A stretch of 64,000 bases of DNA from Congeria kusceri (taxonomy: Eukaryota; Mollusca; Bivalvia; Myida; Dreissenidae). Of the stretch, positions 24,293 to 36,544 are shown piece after piece (within the stretch, counting starts at the first letter, position 1; every line of letters starts with the position of its first letter). The notes below the pieces were generated by a model. The model was not told the DNA's origin and searched no databases. It saw only the letters and a program-made list of their open reading frames with translations. Location of the stretch: NCBI GenBank assembly GCA_027627225.1, contig CM051036.1, positions 39,014,426-39,078,425 on the forward strand, given 5' to 3'. Both the position numbers and the translations under genes were made by a program.

Positions 24293-25763
24293 TATCCAGA
24301 GACCTTTTGTAGGCATTATAATCCCTTTAAATCTGCTGTATGACCAAATGAATTGCTATAAAAGTGTAAAAGAAGTAATTACTTCTATATGCATTTCAAA
24401 AGAAATTAAAAACAAAAATTGTATCATCAATTGATAGATGAAATACATAAGAATGCTGAATTGTGTACATAAACTTAAAATACATCAGACATACAGATTT
24501 GTCTCTCAGCAAAATTTCTACATGCACATGTATGTTTCTAAGCAAATTTACTAATGACACAAGTCAATGACTGAAAATATTAATGATTCAATTTGGCTGT
24601 CTGTGGAAGGCTCATTTGGGAAGTTAATAGCCAATTACTCACTGGTATGTCCTAAACAAAGGGAGACAATCCAAATGTCCAAGTTGACTAACACAAAGAG
24701 CTTTATATCAGTTAAAGGCACAGTGTCCGCTTTAAATTAATGCTATTTTAAAATAATACAATTATATTTTTTTAAGAATTATAGTACATTAACAAAGACA
24801 TTTACCACATGCTTAACCATAACGTAAAGCAAGTTTTATAAGTAGTTTATAAGTAGTTTATATTTTCTCAAAGTAGTTTATAAGTAGTTTATATTTTCTC
24901 AAAATGTACAAGTGCTGACGTTCTGATGAACGTGACACAAAATTTTAGTTTAAATTACTGATTAAATTGGTTTTGTAGCATCAGCACCCATAACTAATGA
25001 CTTATTTACAGTTAAATGCTACGAACACAAAGTGTAATACACGTGATTTCGATTCGCATTGTTTACCCTATTTAAATAAACAGACTCTGCATTGATAAGC
25101 AATTTTAGGTTTTAGTGTTGTATGTTAATGGGTTACAATGCTTAATATTGCTTTATTATATGACCTATAAATAGACACTCTCCCAGTGGTCCAGAAAGCT
25201 ATCGGCGAACAAAAATAAAAGTCATAAACACTGGCCTAAAATGATGTTCACTGGACTAAAAATATAATTAAGCTCATATTCAATGACCTAAAAATAGCAT
25301 TTTCTGAAAACGAGCATGTTCAATCTTGGTTGCCAGCACACAGTTTAAAACGTATTAGATACGCACAAAGATACCAGAACCAAGGAACATTTCCTGTTTA
25401 GTGCCGAAATGTCAACATTAATTGTTTGTTTTCTTCTAAACAGAAAAGGACACTTCGATTTCATTATATGTCACATTTATGACTTAATTACTTGACCATA
25501 AGTGTATGCATACTTCATTATTATGTATAGTTTTCGGTTAATGTGACTTATTCAAATAAATACATGATTTTTCATTCGTTGTGTATGATCAGAAATGTAG
25601 GAAAATTATAATGATGTTGATCCATATTTACAAACAAAATAACAGTTTTAGTGAATTTAAACAGTCATATAATAAAACAATTGTTGACTAGACAGCCAGT
25701 GAATATGATCTGATATCCACTAGCAGAAAGTCATATTCACCTCGGCTGCACCTCTGTGAATAT
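24293..25763. other. Unique AT-rich DNA
   Basis: No exon recognised. AAGTAGTTTATAAGTAGTTT followed by ATATTTTCTCAAA is duplicated in tandem at about 24839-24905. A GC-richer patch at 24590-24720 (AAGTTAATAGCCAATTACTC, TAAACAAAGGGAGACAATCC) has homeodomain- and SOX/TCF-type cores, without other support. At 25695-25760 GTGAATATGATC faces GTCATATTCAC as a small inverted repeat. Confidence 0.4.
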
Positions 25764-26204
25764 GAGGACCACTATACAATGTTACATGCCAAATATGAAA
25801 CCTCTAGGCCTTGCGGTTTCAGAGCAGAAGATTTTAAGTCATTATGCTAAATAAGTCAATATGAACCATGTGAGCCCCAGGGTGTGGCATGTTTTGACCC
25901 CAGGGGCAAGTCTATATAATAGCCTTGTGGTTTCAGAGAAGATTTTTAAAGTTTACAGTTTTAAAATCTATTTTAGCTCTTGTGACCTACATATGCAGCG
26001 GACCGGAACGATTTGAACAATTTTGAAAGAGGGTCACCCAAGGATCATTTCTGTGAAGTTTGGTGAAAATCTGCCTAGCGGTTTAGGAGGAGATGTTCTT
26101 TGAATGAAAATGTTCACACACGACGGACGACGCACGACTGACGACGGACAAAGGGCGATCCTAAAAGCTCACCATGAGCACGTTGTGCTCCGCTGAGCTA
26201 AAAA
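25764..26204 (+). mobile_element. Pearl-like family 1, 5'-truncated copy
   Basis: It enters mid-unit at GAGGACCACTATACAATGTT and keeps one core unit and the complete 3' domain (CTACATATGCAGCGGACCGG, AGAGGGTCACCCAAGGATC, a GACGACGGACAAAGGGCGAT tail). It ends with the hairpin GAGCACGTTGTGCTC then CGCTGAGCTAAAAA. The 5' head is missing. Confidence 0.85.
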
Positions 26205-27409
26205 GGGGCTTTAAATACACACAAAAGGACTGTAATCACACTGATACAAGGGGTTTTGAATACACACCAAGAGACTTTAATTAAACATAAAGGGGATTTA
26301 AATACATACCTAAGGGACTTTTAACACACAGAAATGTTGTTTCTTATAAAAATGGCTTTCAAAAAACAAGATTACACAAGAAAGTGAACCAAAAAAAAGA
26401 TGGCCGCAGTTAGAGGGGGGCAATTATCGACCAGCCTTTGGAGTCCTTCATCAATAGTCCTCATTCCCCGTTATAATTGTTCCCTATAATTCGCAATCAG
26501 AAATCTCGTCAGAATCCAATCATCATAGACAAAGCCCAAGTTGGAAGACGAAATGACAATAGAGAACATCAATCAATGGAAAGGTGATGCGTTATTCATT
26601 TATACAATTATTGTATGAATCATTTAGGCCAAGATTCATACGATAGCATGCAATCTCAACAGTAAATATGATCTATGGAGCCAAAAATTACAAAATACAA
26701 TTGGACTTGAATTACTAAACATTACTCTGATACGGGCCTCAAAATGTAATACAAGAACAGACTCGGATGACAAGTGTATATTGGTATACCAGTTTTGTAT
26801 ATACTTCCTGATTATATATTTAACACACTAACAAGGTGATACACATTAAACTATACATTAAAAGTTTAATGATGATATAACACACATATAAAATGATGCA
26901 TTATGAGCTAAAAACTTGGAACTCTTAACTTGGTTGTCATTATCTTGAATTACATTATTATTTAGAACAATTTGTTAATGACATAAGCAACATTGGTACG
27001 CAGTATATTTGCAATGATAACGCATTTTTTCTTTAGTCTACGTCTAAGAACGGGTTGGTGAATATGAGCTCTGATTTGTATCAAATCTTGTAACAAATCA
27101 TGTTATTTCGTACATAATGCTTGGCAGTCCCCATGAAGTCTCGCAGTTTGTAAGACTGAGATGTCATGCAACATCTACAACATCCCAAGTACTCGTGTAA
27201 ATGAGCACTGCCTAAAACATACGCACACTGCCAATGGGACCAAACATTGGACCACCTTTTTGCATTCACAACGTTTGCAAACTGCCATCAAAATAAGAAC
27301 TGTGTCTCTGACCTGACATAATGACCACAATGAGATATGTGAAGTTTCAATTGAATATCTGTAGTAGTTATATATGTACTTTCACGCAAACTTAACCTCA
27401 ATAAGTACA
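26205..27409. other. Unique DNA with a GC-richer patch
   Basis: No gene recognised. The stretch 26400-26600 (CAATTATCGACCAGCCTTTG, CCGTTATAATTGTTCCC, ATAATTCGCAATCAG) is less AT-rich than its surroundings and has homeodomain-type cores. It would be a candidate conserved non-coding element if it aligned with other molluscs. Confidence 0.35.
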
Positions 27410-30270
27410 GCAAGAGGGCCATGATGGCCCTAGGTCGCTCACCTGAGTCAAAGGCATCCCTGTTTTGACCCCAGGGTCATCATTTGTATAAGACTTGTAT
27501 GCAATGTTACATACCAAATATGATACCACTGGGCCTTGCAGTTTCAGAGCAGAAGATTCTTGAAGTAATTTTGCTATTAAAGTCTATATAAACAATGTGA
27601 CCCCTGGGGTGATGCCAGTTTTGACCCCAGGGGCATCATTTGAACAATCTTTGTAGAGGACCCCTATACAATGTTATCAACCAAATACCAAACCTCTCGG
27701 CATTGCGGTTGCGGAGAAGATTTTCAAAGTCATTTAGCTATTTAAGTCTATATAAACCATGTGACAACCGGGGCGTTGCCAGTTTTAACCCCAGGGGCAT
27801 CATTCGAACAACCTTTGTGGAGGACCACTTTGCAATGTTACATACCAAATATGAAACCTCTGGGCCTTGCGGTTTCAGAGGAGACGATTTTTAAAGTCAT
27901 TTTGCTATTTAAGTCAATATAAACCATGTGACCCCAGGCGTGGACAGTTTGACCCCAGGGGTATCATTTGACAATCTTTGAAGAGAACCCCTATACAATG
28001 TTACCATCCAAATACCAAACCTCTCGGCCTTGCGATTTCGGAGGAGCAGCCATTTAGCTATTTAAGTCTATATAAACCATGTGACCCCCGGGGCGTGGCA
28101 AGTTTTAACACCAGGGGCATCATTTGAACAAACTTTGTAGAGGACCACTATGCAATTGCAATGTTACATACCAAATATGAAACCTCTGAACCTTGCGGTT
28201 TCAGAGGAGAAGATTTTAACAGTCATTTTGATGGTTAAGTCTATATAAACCATGTGACAACTGGGGCGTTGCCAGTTTTAACCCCAGGGGCATCATTTGA
28301 ACAATCTTTGTAGAGGACCAGTATGCAATGTTACATACTAAATATAAAACCCCTGGGCCTTGCGGTTTCAGAGGAGAACATTTTTCAAGTCACTTTGCTA
28401 TTTAAGTCTATATAAACCATGTGACCACCGGGGTGTGGAAATTTTTGACCCCAGGGGCATCATTTGAACAATCTTTGTAGAGGACCCCTATGCAATGTTA
28501 CATACCAAATATGAAACCTCTGGGCCATGCGGTTTCAGAGAAGATTTTTAAAGTCATTTTGCTATTTAAGTCTATATAAACCATGTGACCCCTGGGGCGT
28601 GGCCAGCTTTAACCCCTGGAGCATCATTTGAATATTCTTTGTAGGGGACCAATAGAGGATGCCACATACCAAATATGAAACCACTAGGCTTTGCGGTTTC
28701 AGAGGAGAAGATTTTTGCAGTAATTTTGCTATTTAAGTCTATATAAACAATGTGACCGCCGGGGCGTGGCCAGTTTTGACCCCAGGGGTATCATTTGAAC
28801 ACTCTTTGTAGAGGACCGCTATATAATGTTACCAACCAAATACCAAACTCTGGGCCTTGCGGTTTCGGAGAAGATTTTCAAAGCCATTTAGTTATTTAAG
28901 TCTATATAAACCATGTGACCACATGGGCGTGGCCAGTTTTAACCCAAAGGGCATCATTTGAACAATCTTTGTAGAGGACCACTATGCAATGTTACATACC
29001 AAATATGAAACCTCTGGGCCTTGCGGTTTTAGAGGAGAAGATTTTAAAAGTCATTTTGCTGTTTAAGTCTATATAATCCATGTGACCCCGGGCGTGGACA
29101 GTTTTGACCCCAGGGGTATCATTTGAACAATATTTGAAGAGAACCCCTATACAATGTTACCATCCAAATACCAAACCTCTCGGCCTTGCGGTTTCGGAGG
29201 AGAAGCCATTTAGCTATTTAAGTCTATATAAACCATGTGACCACCTGGGCGTGGCCAGTTTTAACCCAAGGGGCATCATTTGAACAAACTTTGTAGAGGA
29301 CCACTATGCAATGTTACATACCAAATATGAAGCCTCTGGGCCTTGTGGTTTCAGAGGAGAAGATTTTAAAAGTCATTTTGCTGTTTAAGTCCATATAAAC
29401 CATGTGACCCCGGGGCGTGGCTAGTTTTGACCCTAGGGGCATCATTTGAACAAACTTTGTAGAGGACCACTATGCAATGTTACATACCAAATATGAAACC
29501 TCTGGACCTTGCGGTTTCAGAGGAGAAGATTTTTCAAGTCATTTTGCTATTTAAGTCTATATAAAAAATGTGACCCCCGGGGCCTTGCCAGTTTTAACCC
29601 CAGGGGCATCATTTGAACAATCTTTGTAGAGGACCACTAGAGGCTGCCACATATCAAATATGAAACCACAGGCTTTGCAGTTTCAGAGATGATTTTTGAA
29701 GTAATTTTGCTATTTAGGTCTATATAAATAATGTGACCCCTGGGGCGTGGCCAGTTTTGACCCCAGGGGCATTATTTGAACGATCCTTGTAGAGGACCAC
29801 TATACAATGTTTCCATCCAAATACCAAACCTTTAGGCCTTGCGGTTTCAGAGAATAAGATTTTAAAAGTCATTTAGCTATTTAAGTCTATATAAACAATG
29901 TGAACCCCGGGGCGTGGCTAGTTTTGACCCTAGGGGCATCATTTGAACAATCTTTGTAGAGGACCACTATGCAATGTTACATACCAAATATGAAACCTCT
30001 GGGCCCTGCGGTTTCAGAGCAAAAGATTTTTAAAATCATTTTGCTAGGGTCTATATAAACCATGTGACCATATGAAATATATTTTTAGCTCTGGTGACCT
30101 ACATATGCAGCGGACCAAAACGATTTGAACAATTTTGAAAGAGGGTCACACAAGGATCATTCCTGTGAAGTTTGGTGAAAATCTTCCCAGCAGTTTAGGA
30201 GATGTTGTTCGAATGAAAATGTTGACGCACGACAGACAAAAGGTGATCACAAAAACTCACCTTGAGCACC
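27410..30270 (+). mobile_element. Largest pearl-like family 1 element, about 16 core units
   Basis: The 5' head is GCAAGAGGGCCATGATGGCC then CTAGGTCGCTCACCTGAG. The core is about sixteen units of roughly 150 bp, each with TATATAAACCATGTGACC, CCCAGGGGCATCATTTGAAC, GTAGAGGACCACTATGCAAT, ACATACCAAATATGAAACC and GGGCCTTGCGGTTTCAGAGG. Two unit subtypes alternate, one with ACCAAATACCAAACCTCTC and one with ACCAAATATGAAACCTCTG, which suggests expansion in blocks of several units. The 3' domain is present, but the final hairpin is cut after CTTGAGCACC at 30270. Confidence 0.88.
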
Positions 30271-31180
30271 ATCTATCATATTTAAAAAAAAATAAACTAT
30301 GAAATAAATCCATTTATAAAAAGACTTCACAGTTATATGAACAACTAATAGCAAACTTATTTTACAAACAGAGTAAATTCCAAGAAGCAATTATTGAGTT
30401 TTTAATTAGCCAAAGAAAGCTGATGAATTACATGAACATGGGCAGGTTAAGGACATAAACAGGACTTACAGTACACACTTGTTTTACAAACTGAGTAAAT
30501 TCCAAGAACAAACTTGAGTTTTCATAAGTTTCACACTTAACCAGTGAGAGCTGATAAATAACACAAAACTGTGGTAGGTAAAAGACATAAAGAGGACTCG
30601 AGGCTCATGGGTAGTTTTGTATTACAAGTCAGTGTCATCATCCGGATTAGAGCTGCAACAATTTAGTCACTGGCTCGATTCCATTCGATTTCAATTCCAA
30701 ACATCTTTAAGTTTAATATTTTGATTCGATTTTTTTACCTTTTTACATGCTCATTTTTGCATATTCATGAGTCATAATTTGCGATGTAAAATAATGTTTT
30801 ATTAGTCTTTATGAAAACCATTTTATTGTTCAATGCAGATATAAGTGCCTTGTATGTCAATATCAATAAGAACAAAGGTAAACATTGTTGATAATGGTTT
30901 CACAACTAGCTCAAATATAAATTTATATGAATTATCTAAACAAAGAGCGCAATTTTAATTAATAGTCTTATGACAAATCAGCTTTAAATATACAAAAGAA
31001 AACTGAATCGAAATCGGTTGGTTTTGTATCTAAAAATCGAATCTGGTCATTTCCAAACGAGTTATCAATAAATCAAAAGAATGGTTGCAGCTCTAAATCA
31101 AGGTATTAAAGGTATTAAATATCGCTGAAATTCGTTATCACAAACTTGCTTCATTCGAAGTTCCAGATAAGTCTATAAGT
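30271..31180. other. Unique AT-rich DNA
   Basis: No gene seen. CTTATTTTACAAACAGAGTA and CTTGTTTTACAAACTGAGTA begin two diverged copies of a roughly 120-bp segment (about 30356-30470 and 30479-30590). Confidence 0.4.
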
Positions 31181-31238
31181 CAAAGTGGAAACTAATTACT
31201 GATTTTGTTCCGTACATTCTTATTAAAATTAATAAATA

Positions 31239-31450
31239 TGAGGCATGTGGTGGGAAAACCGGGCTTAATGCACATGCATAAAGTGTCGTCCTGGATCAAC
31301 CTGTGCAGACACTTTTCGCTTTTATGTTATTTTCTGTTTCAAGGAAGTCTCTTCTAAACATAAATCCACTGTAGGCGGAAAGTGCGGTCCTGGATTAGCC
31401 TGTGCGGACTGCACATGCATTAAGCCTGGTTTTCCCATGACACGCCTCAT
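31239..31450. mobile_element. Palindromic MITE family P, copy 2, between direct repeats
   Basis: The ends are ATGAGGCATGTGGTGGG and, inverted, ATGAGGCGTGTCATGGG. One internal arm is shortened. The element sits between two diverged copies of a roughly 62-bp sequence (CAAAGTGGAAACTAATTAC through AATAAATATG at 31183-31240 and 31457-31519), so it either inserted into one copy of a local duplication or lies at its breakpoint. Confidence 0.8.
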
Positions 31451-31613
31451 ATAGTTTCAAAGTGGAAACTAATTACCGACTTTCTTCCGGAAATTCTTAT
31501 ATTACATAAAATTCATAAATATGGTAATCTCAAACTTTTAACACAAATTTTCGGTTATGCAGAAGTGGTTTCCTATCCCAAATAGCATTTACACACTTAT
31601 TTCTTATGTGTCT

Positions 31614-32950
31614 GTCCCAGATAGCTCAGTTGGTAGAGTGCTGGACTGTTAATCTGGGGATCGTGAGTTCGAACCAAAGCCCAGCCACATAACTTGTGTG
31701 GGGATTGGTCATGAAATTATTTATACGGCCATTCTCCCCCTACCGCTGATTCAAGTAGCGCAGTTGTCAGTTACTGGCGTAAGTATGTGCACTTTAAGTA
31801 CTGGTAAACAGCTTAGATCGCCTAAGCTTGCCCAGGAAAAGTGTGAGTAGGTTAACTAACTGCTGTGATGTGACTGAAATACACTGCAGATCCGCTATAT
31901 CACGATCCGTTATATCGCGATGTCCTATATATCGCGAATCGGTGGTGGATCCCGATTTTTTATCATGTACTTCAATATTTTCCTATTACCAAATGCTCAT
32001 AAATAAATCCAGTCTGATCCAGATTTTTTAGTCTTCACTGCGTCTCTTTTATTCACACTCTTGTAGTGCTACAAACAATACGCCGACTCGCTCAACATCA
32101 AAGTGTAACAGTTTGACATCAGCTTACAGCGCGCGTGCCACCCATGACAACGTCCTTTCACTGCTGTCGCTCTATTTAGCACCCGAATTACATGCAGTCC
32201 ACGTGGAGGGTGTATACAGTAACTGTATGTCATAAATCAATACTGAGCTATCTGAATGACAATAACGTAATTGATACGGCTTATCTGTTTCTTTTTTGTT
32301 TCAGGAGAAATGCTAATCGCATATCGTTCGCGATATAGACACCTAATTTTGTTGCTGTGTGCTATGAAACTTTTATACAAAAGTAAAGATCTCAATGTTC
32401 TCTGCGCTGCAAGGTTTTTATATGGCGATCAATACACCCTAGATTTCCATGCGGACGACGTGACGTTGTACATTATTGTCAGCAATTTTTCACGCGCTTT
32501 TTCAAACAGAACAAAGGGTTTACACGAAATACATGTGTGTTGTAATTGTTAATATAATTTATGTTTACTTCACGTGAACAGTGAAATTCGGATAGGCGTT
32601 TTGGACTTATATTTTTATACGCGATTGAAATTTATTGAACGGAATTAAAGGAATAATATTATATTTATATTTTCATAATTACAAATGGAATATTTTATAT
32701 ATAAATTTAATACATAATGGATGTTAACTACATTGAAAAGGGTGAGTTATTTACTTAATTACATTTATGTTTGAGATCGTGGAAAAACAGGCTAGTGTAT
32801 ACATGTATATCTACTGAATGGCCTGGCAAGTTATATCGCGATCCGGATATATCGCGATCGCGATCCGTGGACCACGTGAATCGCGATATAATACAGTTAC
32901 AGTGTAGTGTTAAAAACGGCGAAAAATCCAAACAAACAAAACAAAAACAC
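31614..32950 (+). mobile_element. tRNA-headed SINE, split by a 1.0-kb insertion
   Basis: The tRNA-derived head at about 31614-31686 has an intact A box (TAGCTCAGTTGGTAGAG) and B box (GAGTTCGAACC). In the anticodon loop position it reads GTT (Asn-type), unlike the ACA of the other copies. The body follows (ACATAACTTGTGTGGGGATT, CGGCCATTCTCCCCCTA, GTGTGAGTAGGTTAAC, GTGACTGAAATA). The body is broken at 31881 and resumes at 32905 with the tail AACGGCGAAAAATCC and CAAACAAACAAAACAAAAAC. Confidence 0.85.
31882..32904 (+). mobile_element. 1023-bp TA-flanked MITE with CACTG ends (TATATCGCGAT motifs)
   Basis: The ends are CACTGCAGATCCGCTATATC and, inverted, CACTGTAACTGTATTATATC, each followed by repeated ATATCGCGAT words. 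TA flanks both sides (31880-31881 and 32905-32906). The uninterrupted SINE copies read GACTGAAATACTGTTGAA with one TA, which fixes the duplication as TA, as in Tc1/mariner-type elements. The open frame at 32271-32552 inside it shows no transposase motif I can recognise. Confidence 0.85.
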
Positions 32951-33888
32951 TGTCTCGAAGTGGTGACACCTGTGGCAAAACGTATACCACCAAGGTCCAA
33001 GTTAAATGTCGCAAATTGTAAACATCTTGCCACTTCTTTTCACAGGTTTTAGTGATCAAGCGTGTTTTTGTCTGTATTCGGATATTGAACTTCGGACATG
33101 TCGAAGTCATTTGGAAGTCCCCATGACTCCAAGATAGTGAAGGTCAGCTGTTTCATTGTTCTCACCATATACCTCTGCAATGAGCTCAATGACAAGAATT
33201 TTTTCAAAATGGAACAAATGTAAAAAAAAAAAGGGCACATTAAAGTTGATTTTTAGGACCAGAAGCATAGAATAAACTGTTTGTAAATTATCATAAGTGG
33301 GGAAAAAAATAAAAATTTGATTCCTATTATTGGAAGTATTTTCATGCCCATTTACACAGATGGAATCAGTTGGCAGATGTAAACAAAATGAGTGGATGGT
33401 ATTGTGCATTGGGTTTGAATGTTATGATCATGTGAGTAAAGCCATGTGCATGAGTTGGGATTTCTTTACCAGCCAACTACAGAGGTGAATGGAAGTAGCT
33501 GGTGTACAAGAGATTGATCACACAATGGTAGTTATTGATGCACGCGCATCACAAAGTTGGCATACTGTGATCTCTTGATTAATTATGATTTTCAGAGATT
33601 ATCTGGAAATAGAAGAAAGATATGTAAAAGTTCAAAAGCACAAAGTATGAAGGTCTGTGTTCAAGGATCACTGTATCAACTGCAATATGGCCACTGTTTT
33701 GGCTTTAGCAAAGCTCAATACTGATCTGTCATGTTTTCAAGAAAAACAAGCGTTAGCATCACACTTGTTACAAAGATAATTGCACAGAGAGTCTCAGAAA
33801 CAATGATACTTTGTGCCATAAAAATATATCATCTCCTGTTTCAATATATTGGATGAAAATCACAGTTACCCGACACAGCACAGTATGT
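32951..33888. other. Unique DNA, no gene seen
   Basis: Overlapping short open frames on both strands at 32755-33409 have no splice or start support. No repeat copy recognised. Confidence 0.4.
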
Positions 33889-34097
33889 GAACTTTGGAAT
33901 CGCAGTATGTGAACTTTGGACTCGCAGTATGTGAACTTTGGAATCCCAGAATGTCAACTTTGGAATCGCAGTATGTGAACTTTGGAATTGCAGTATGTCA
34001 ACTTTGGAATTGCTGTATGTGAACTTTGGAATCACAGTATGTGAACGTTGGAATCCCAGTATGTCAACTTTGGAATCGCAGTATGTCAACTTTAGCA
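33889..34097. repeat. 22-bp tandem array, about nine units
   Basis: Units read GGAATCGCAGTATGTGAACT plus TT, with GTGAAC/GTCAAC variants. Since 22 is not a multiple of three, the repeated words appear in rotating frames in the overlapping open frames on both strands, which are artefacts. Confidence 0.93.
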
Positions 34098-34432
34098 TGC
34101 ACTCGCATCAATTACCACCCTTGTTACATCTGAGCAGAAACCATTTCTTTCTAGTTTTAGTCAGAGTGACAGTACCCGACTTTAGCACCAAGGAACCTAA
34201 ATGCAATGTTTACAGATTTTTTAGTTTTTTCTTGGAATAAATATACAGTAAAAGTCTTCCTTAATCAGAACATTTTTACCTTATTGGTTAAATAATACTT
34301 GCTTACACAAAAAAAATTCACACATCATAGAAAATTATGTGCAAAAATTATAAACTTGTATCAAACATTTTAAAACTATGTATACAACTCATTTTTGTGA
34401 ATTGTCAGAGAAAACATGGTTAACTCTACAAA

Positions 34433-34510
34433 TCGAGGGTTGAGCATGAAACTATTGTATCTGATATAGGAATGTTAAGCAGATACAGCAGTTTCACACT
34501 CAACCCGCGA
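34433..34510 (+). repeat. 78-bp hairpin element, copy 1
   Basis: The arms TCGAGGGTTGAGCATGAAAC and, inverted, TCGCGGGTTGAGTGTGAAAC continue to TGTATCTG on both sides, around the loop ATATAGGAATGTTAAG. A second copy, also 78 bp, lies on the opposite strand at 55941-56018. It could be a miniature foldback transposon or a small structured RNA; the sequence does not decide. Confidence 0.75.
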
Positions 34511-35028
34511 AATGTCCTCCACATAGGGAGAAAAGTGCAAAAATTAAAAACATGATAGCTCAATAACCATTACCAATCAGTCATAAAATTATACAATCTT
34601 CCGAGGGCGTCTGTAATTAAGTGAAAACTAATTAACTCTTAGATCCGGAACCTTTAATTACCTGGCCTGACTTGATCAATACAGCATCCAATCTTAATTA
34701 ATTTTGATAGCATTAATTACCTGTTGCATGAGTGAACTATATCCTGATTACATCATGCAATGTCAACATTAACACCAGGAATTATTGTCAGCCTCGTAAA
34801 ACCTTCGTTGTAAACAGCAACATTCTGGCAAGACATATTTTGTTGTAAGGCTTGAATACATAATATAATAATTATATCAAATATTTTTTTATGAATTTCA
34901 GCTGAACATTACACATGGTTCTCAATATCTACTCATAGTAAATGTCCACTACTTTCAAGGTACAGGTAAAAAGATAGCAACATTCCAATTTTTTTTTCAA
35001 ATATAATAAGTTAGTAATTAGTTTACCG
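34511..35028. promoter_or_regulatory. Possible conserved non-coding element
   Basis: The stretch 34600-34830 has unusually dense homeodomain-type cores (GTAATTAAG, CTAATTAAC, TTTAATTACC, CTTAATTAATTTT, CATTAATTACC) in a less AT-rich background. No ORF or repeat similarity was found. Enhancer identity is inference. Confidence 0.3.
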
Positions 35029-35325
35029 GGCCGGCTAGCTCAGTTGGTAGAGTTGCTGGACTACAAATCTGAGGATCACGGGTTCGATTCCCAGCCCGGC
35101 CACATAACTTGTGTGGGGATTGGTCATAAAATTATTTCTACGGCCATTCTCCCGATACCTCTGATTCAAGTAAGGCAGTTGTCAGTTACTGGCATAAATA
35201 TGTGCACTTAGTACTGGTAAACCAGCTTACCCATTAAAAGTGTGAGTAGGTTAACGGACTGCCTTAATATGACTGAAATACTGTTGAATACGGCGAAAAA
35301 TCTAAAATGAACAAAACAAAATTAC
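35029..35325 (+). mobile_element. tRNA-headed SINE, near full length
   Basis: The tRNA-like head at 35029-35101 closes with GGCCGGC and GCCCGGCC, has A box TAGCTCAGTTGGTAGAG and B box GGTTCGATTCC, and has ACA (Cys-type) in the anticodon loop position. The body contains AACTTGTGTGGGGATTGGTC, GGCCATTCTCCCGATACC, GTACTGGTAAACCAGC and GTGTGAGTAGGTTAACG. The tail is ACGGCGAAAAATC plus AACAAAACAAAATT. Pol III promoter elements look intact, so it may be young. Confidence 0.9.
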
Positions 35326-35490
35326 TGCAATACGCATACAATCAGAGGCCCATACGCGTAAATTACACACAAAAAAAGACAGATACACAGAGAAAATAAA
35401 ATTTGGGTGTACTTTTACGCACAGATTTTTCCGATGTGACAGATATGCAGAGAAAATAAAATCTGCGTGTACATTTACGCACACATTTTT

Positions 35491-35640
35491 CCGCACAGGC
35501 TAAATCGGGATGACACTTTCAGATTTTATGGTAAGTCTCTGCTAAACATAAATCCACTGTAGGCAGAAAGTGTCGTCCCGGATAAGCCTGTGCTGACTTT
35601 ATGCACATGTATTAAGCCCGGTTTTCCAACGACACGCCTC
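35491..35640. mobile_element. Palindromic MITE family P, partial copy
   Basis: It keeps the centre (AAACATAAATCCACTGTAGG) and the right arm (AAGTGTCGTCCCGGATAAGC, AAGCCCGGTTTTCC, ACGACACGCCTC). The left terminal arm is missing. Confidence 0.8.
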
Positions 35641-35880
35641 AAATATTTAACCAGACGGCGCAGAGTCAGAATTTTCATTTCGCCTCATTTCTTGGCGTAT
35701 CTATGCAGAGTCTAAGCTGATGACTGCCACGAAACTATGAGGAGTCACTTTGAATGTGCGATATTTCACACAGTACACTGGGATATTCCGCGACGACTAG
35801 CCTGACTTGATTGCCCAAACTCCAAGAAACGTGAAATATGGTTATTCGCATGGCGTGGAGGCGGGTGAAAAATACATTTG
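35641..35880. other. Short unique spacer
   Basis: GC-richer than average (CAGACGGCGCAGAGTC, TTTCGCCTCATTTCTTGGCG), with no ORF or repeat match. Confidence 0.35.
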
Positions 35881-36141
35881 TGGCGCGTCGTGGGAAAACC
35901 GGCCTTAATGCATGCGCAAAAATTGTCGTCCCGGATTAGCCTGTGCAGTCCACACAGGCTAATCCGGGATGGCACTTTCCGCTTTTATGGTATTTTCTGT
36001 TTCAAGGAAGTCTCTTCTAAACATAAATCCACTGTAGGCGGAAAGTGCCGTTCTGGATTAGCCTGTGCGGACTGCACAGGCTAATCTGGGACGACACTTT
36101 ACACACATGCATTAAGTCCGGTTTTCCCACGACGCGCCTCA
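35881..36141. mobile_element. Palindromic MITE family P, copy 4
   Basis: The left arm is TGGCGCGTCGTGGGAAAACC and the right arm, inverted, is GAGGCGCGTCGTGGGAAAAC. Internal pairs of GGATTAGCCTGTGC with GCACAGGCTAATC and the centre TTCTAAACATAAATCCACTG are intact. It has the opposite internal orientation from copy 1. Confidence 0.88.
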
Positions 36142-36544
36142 TTTTGTTCTTTAACTATTTCTTCTTCCGGTCATATTCACCACACAGTTTAGGTATGTGT
36201 GACTGCATGTAAAATGTTTAAACGCATCAAAGAGACTTTACCTTAGCTATAAATAAAGTCATAGAAAAAGACATTTGACAATATGAGTTTGAAATTTACT
36301 TTTTCAAAATATGAATTACCAAAAAGCTGCACATAAGCCAAAACTGCTCTTTTGACCGAAAGTCAGAAAAAGTGAATGATTGATGGGCAAAAAAAGGGTT
36401 GGCAGAAAAAATTAGGGGACCCCTAATTATTAACCCCCGGTTGGGTAAACGGAAACAAACAACTGTTTTTTTTACGCCTTAATTAACATCCAACCCAATG
36501 GGACTATATGTTTTCAGTTCTTAATATTAATACTAATAATAGTA
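36142..36544. other. Unique AT-rich spacer
   Basis: No gene or recognised repeat. Confidence 0.4.

Noticed and set aside
24071..24343. Poly-Leu membrane-like ORF
   Set aside because: It is a CTN microsatellite.
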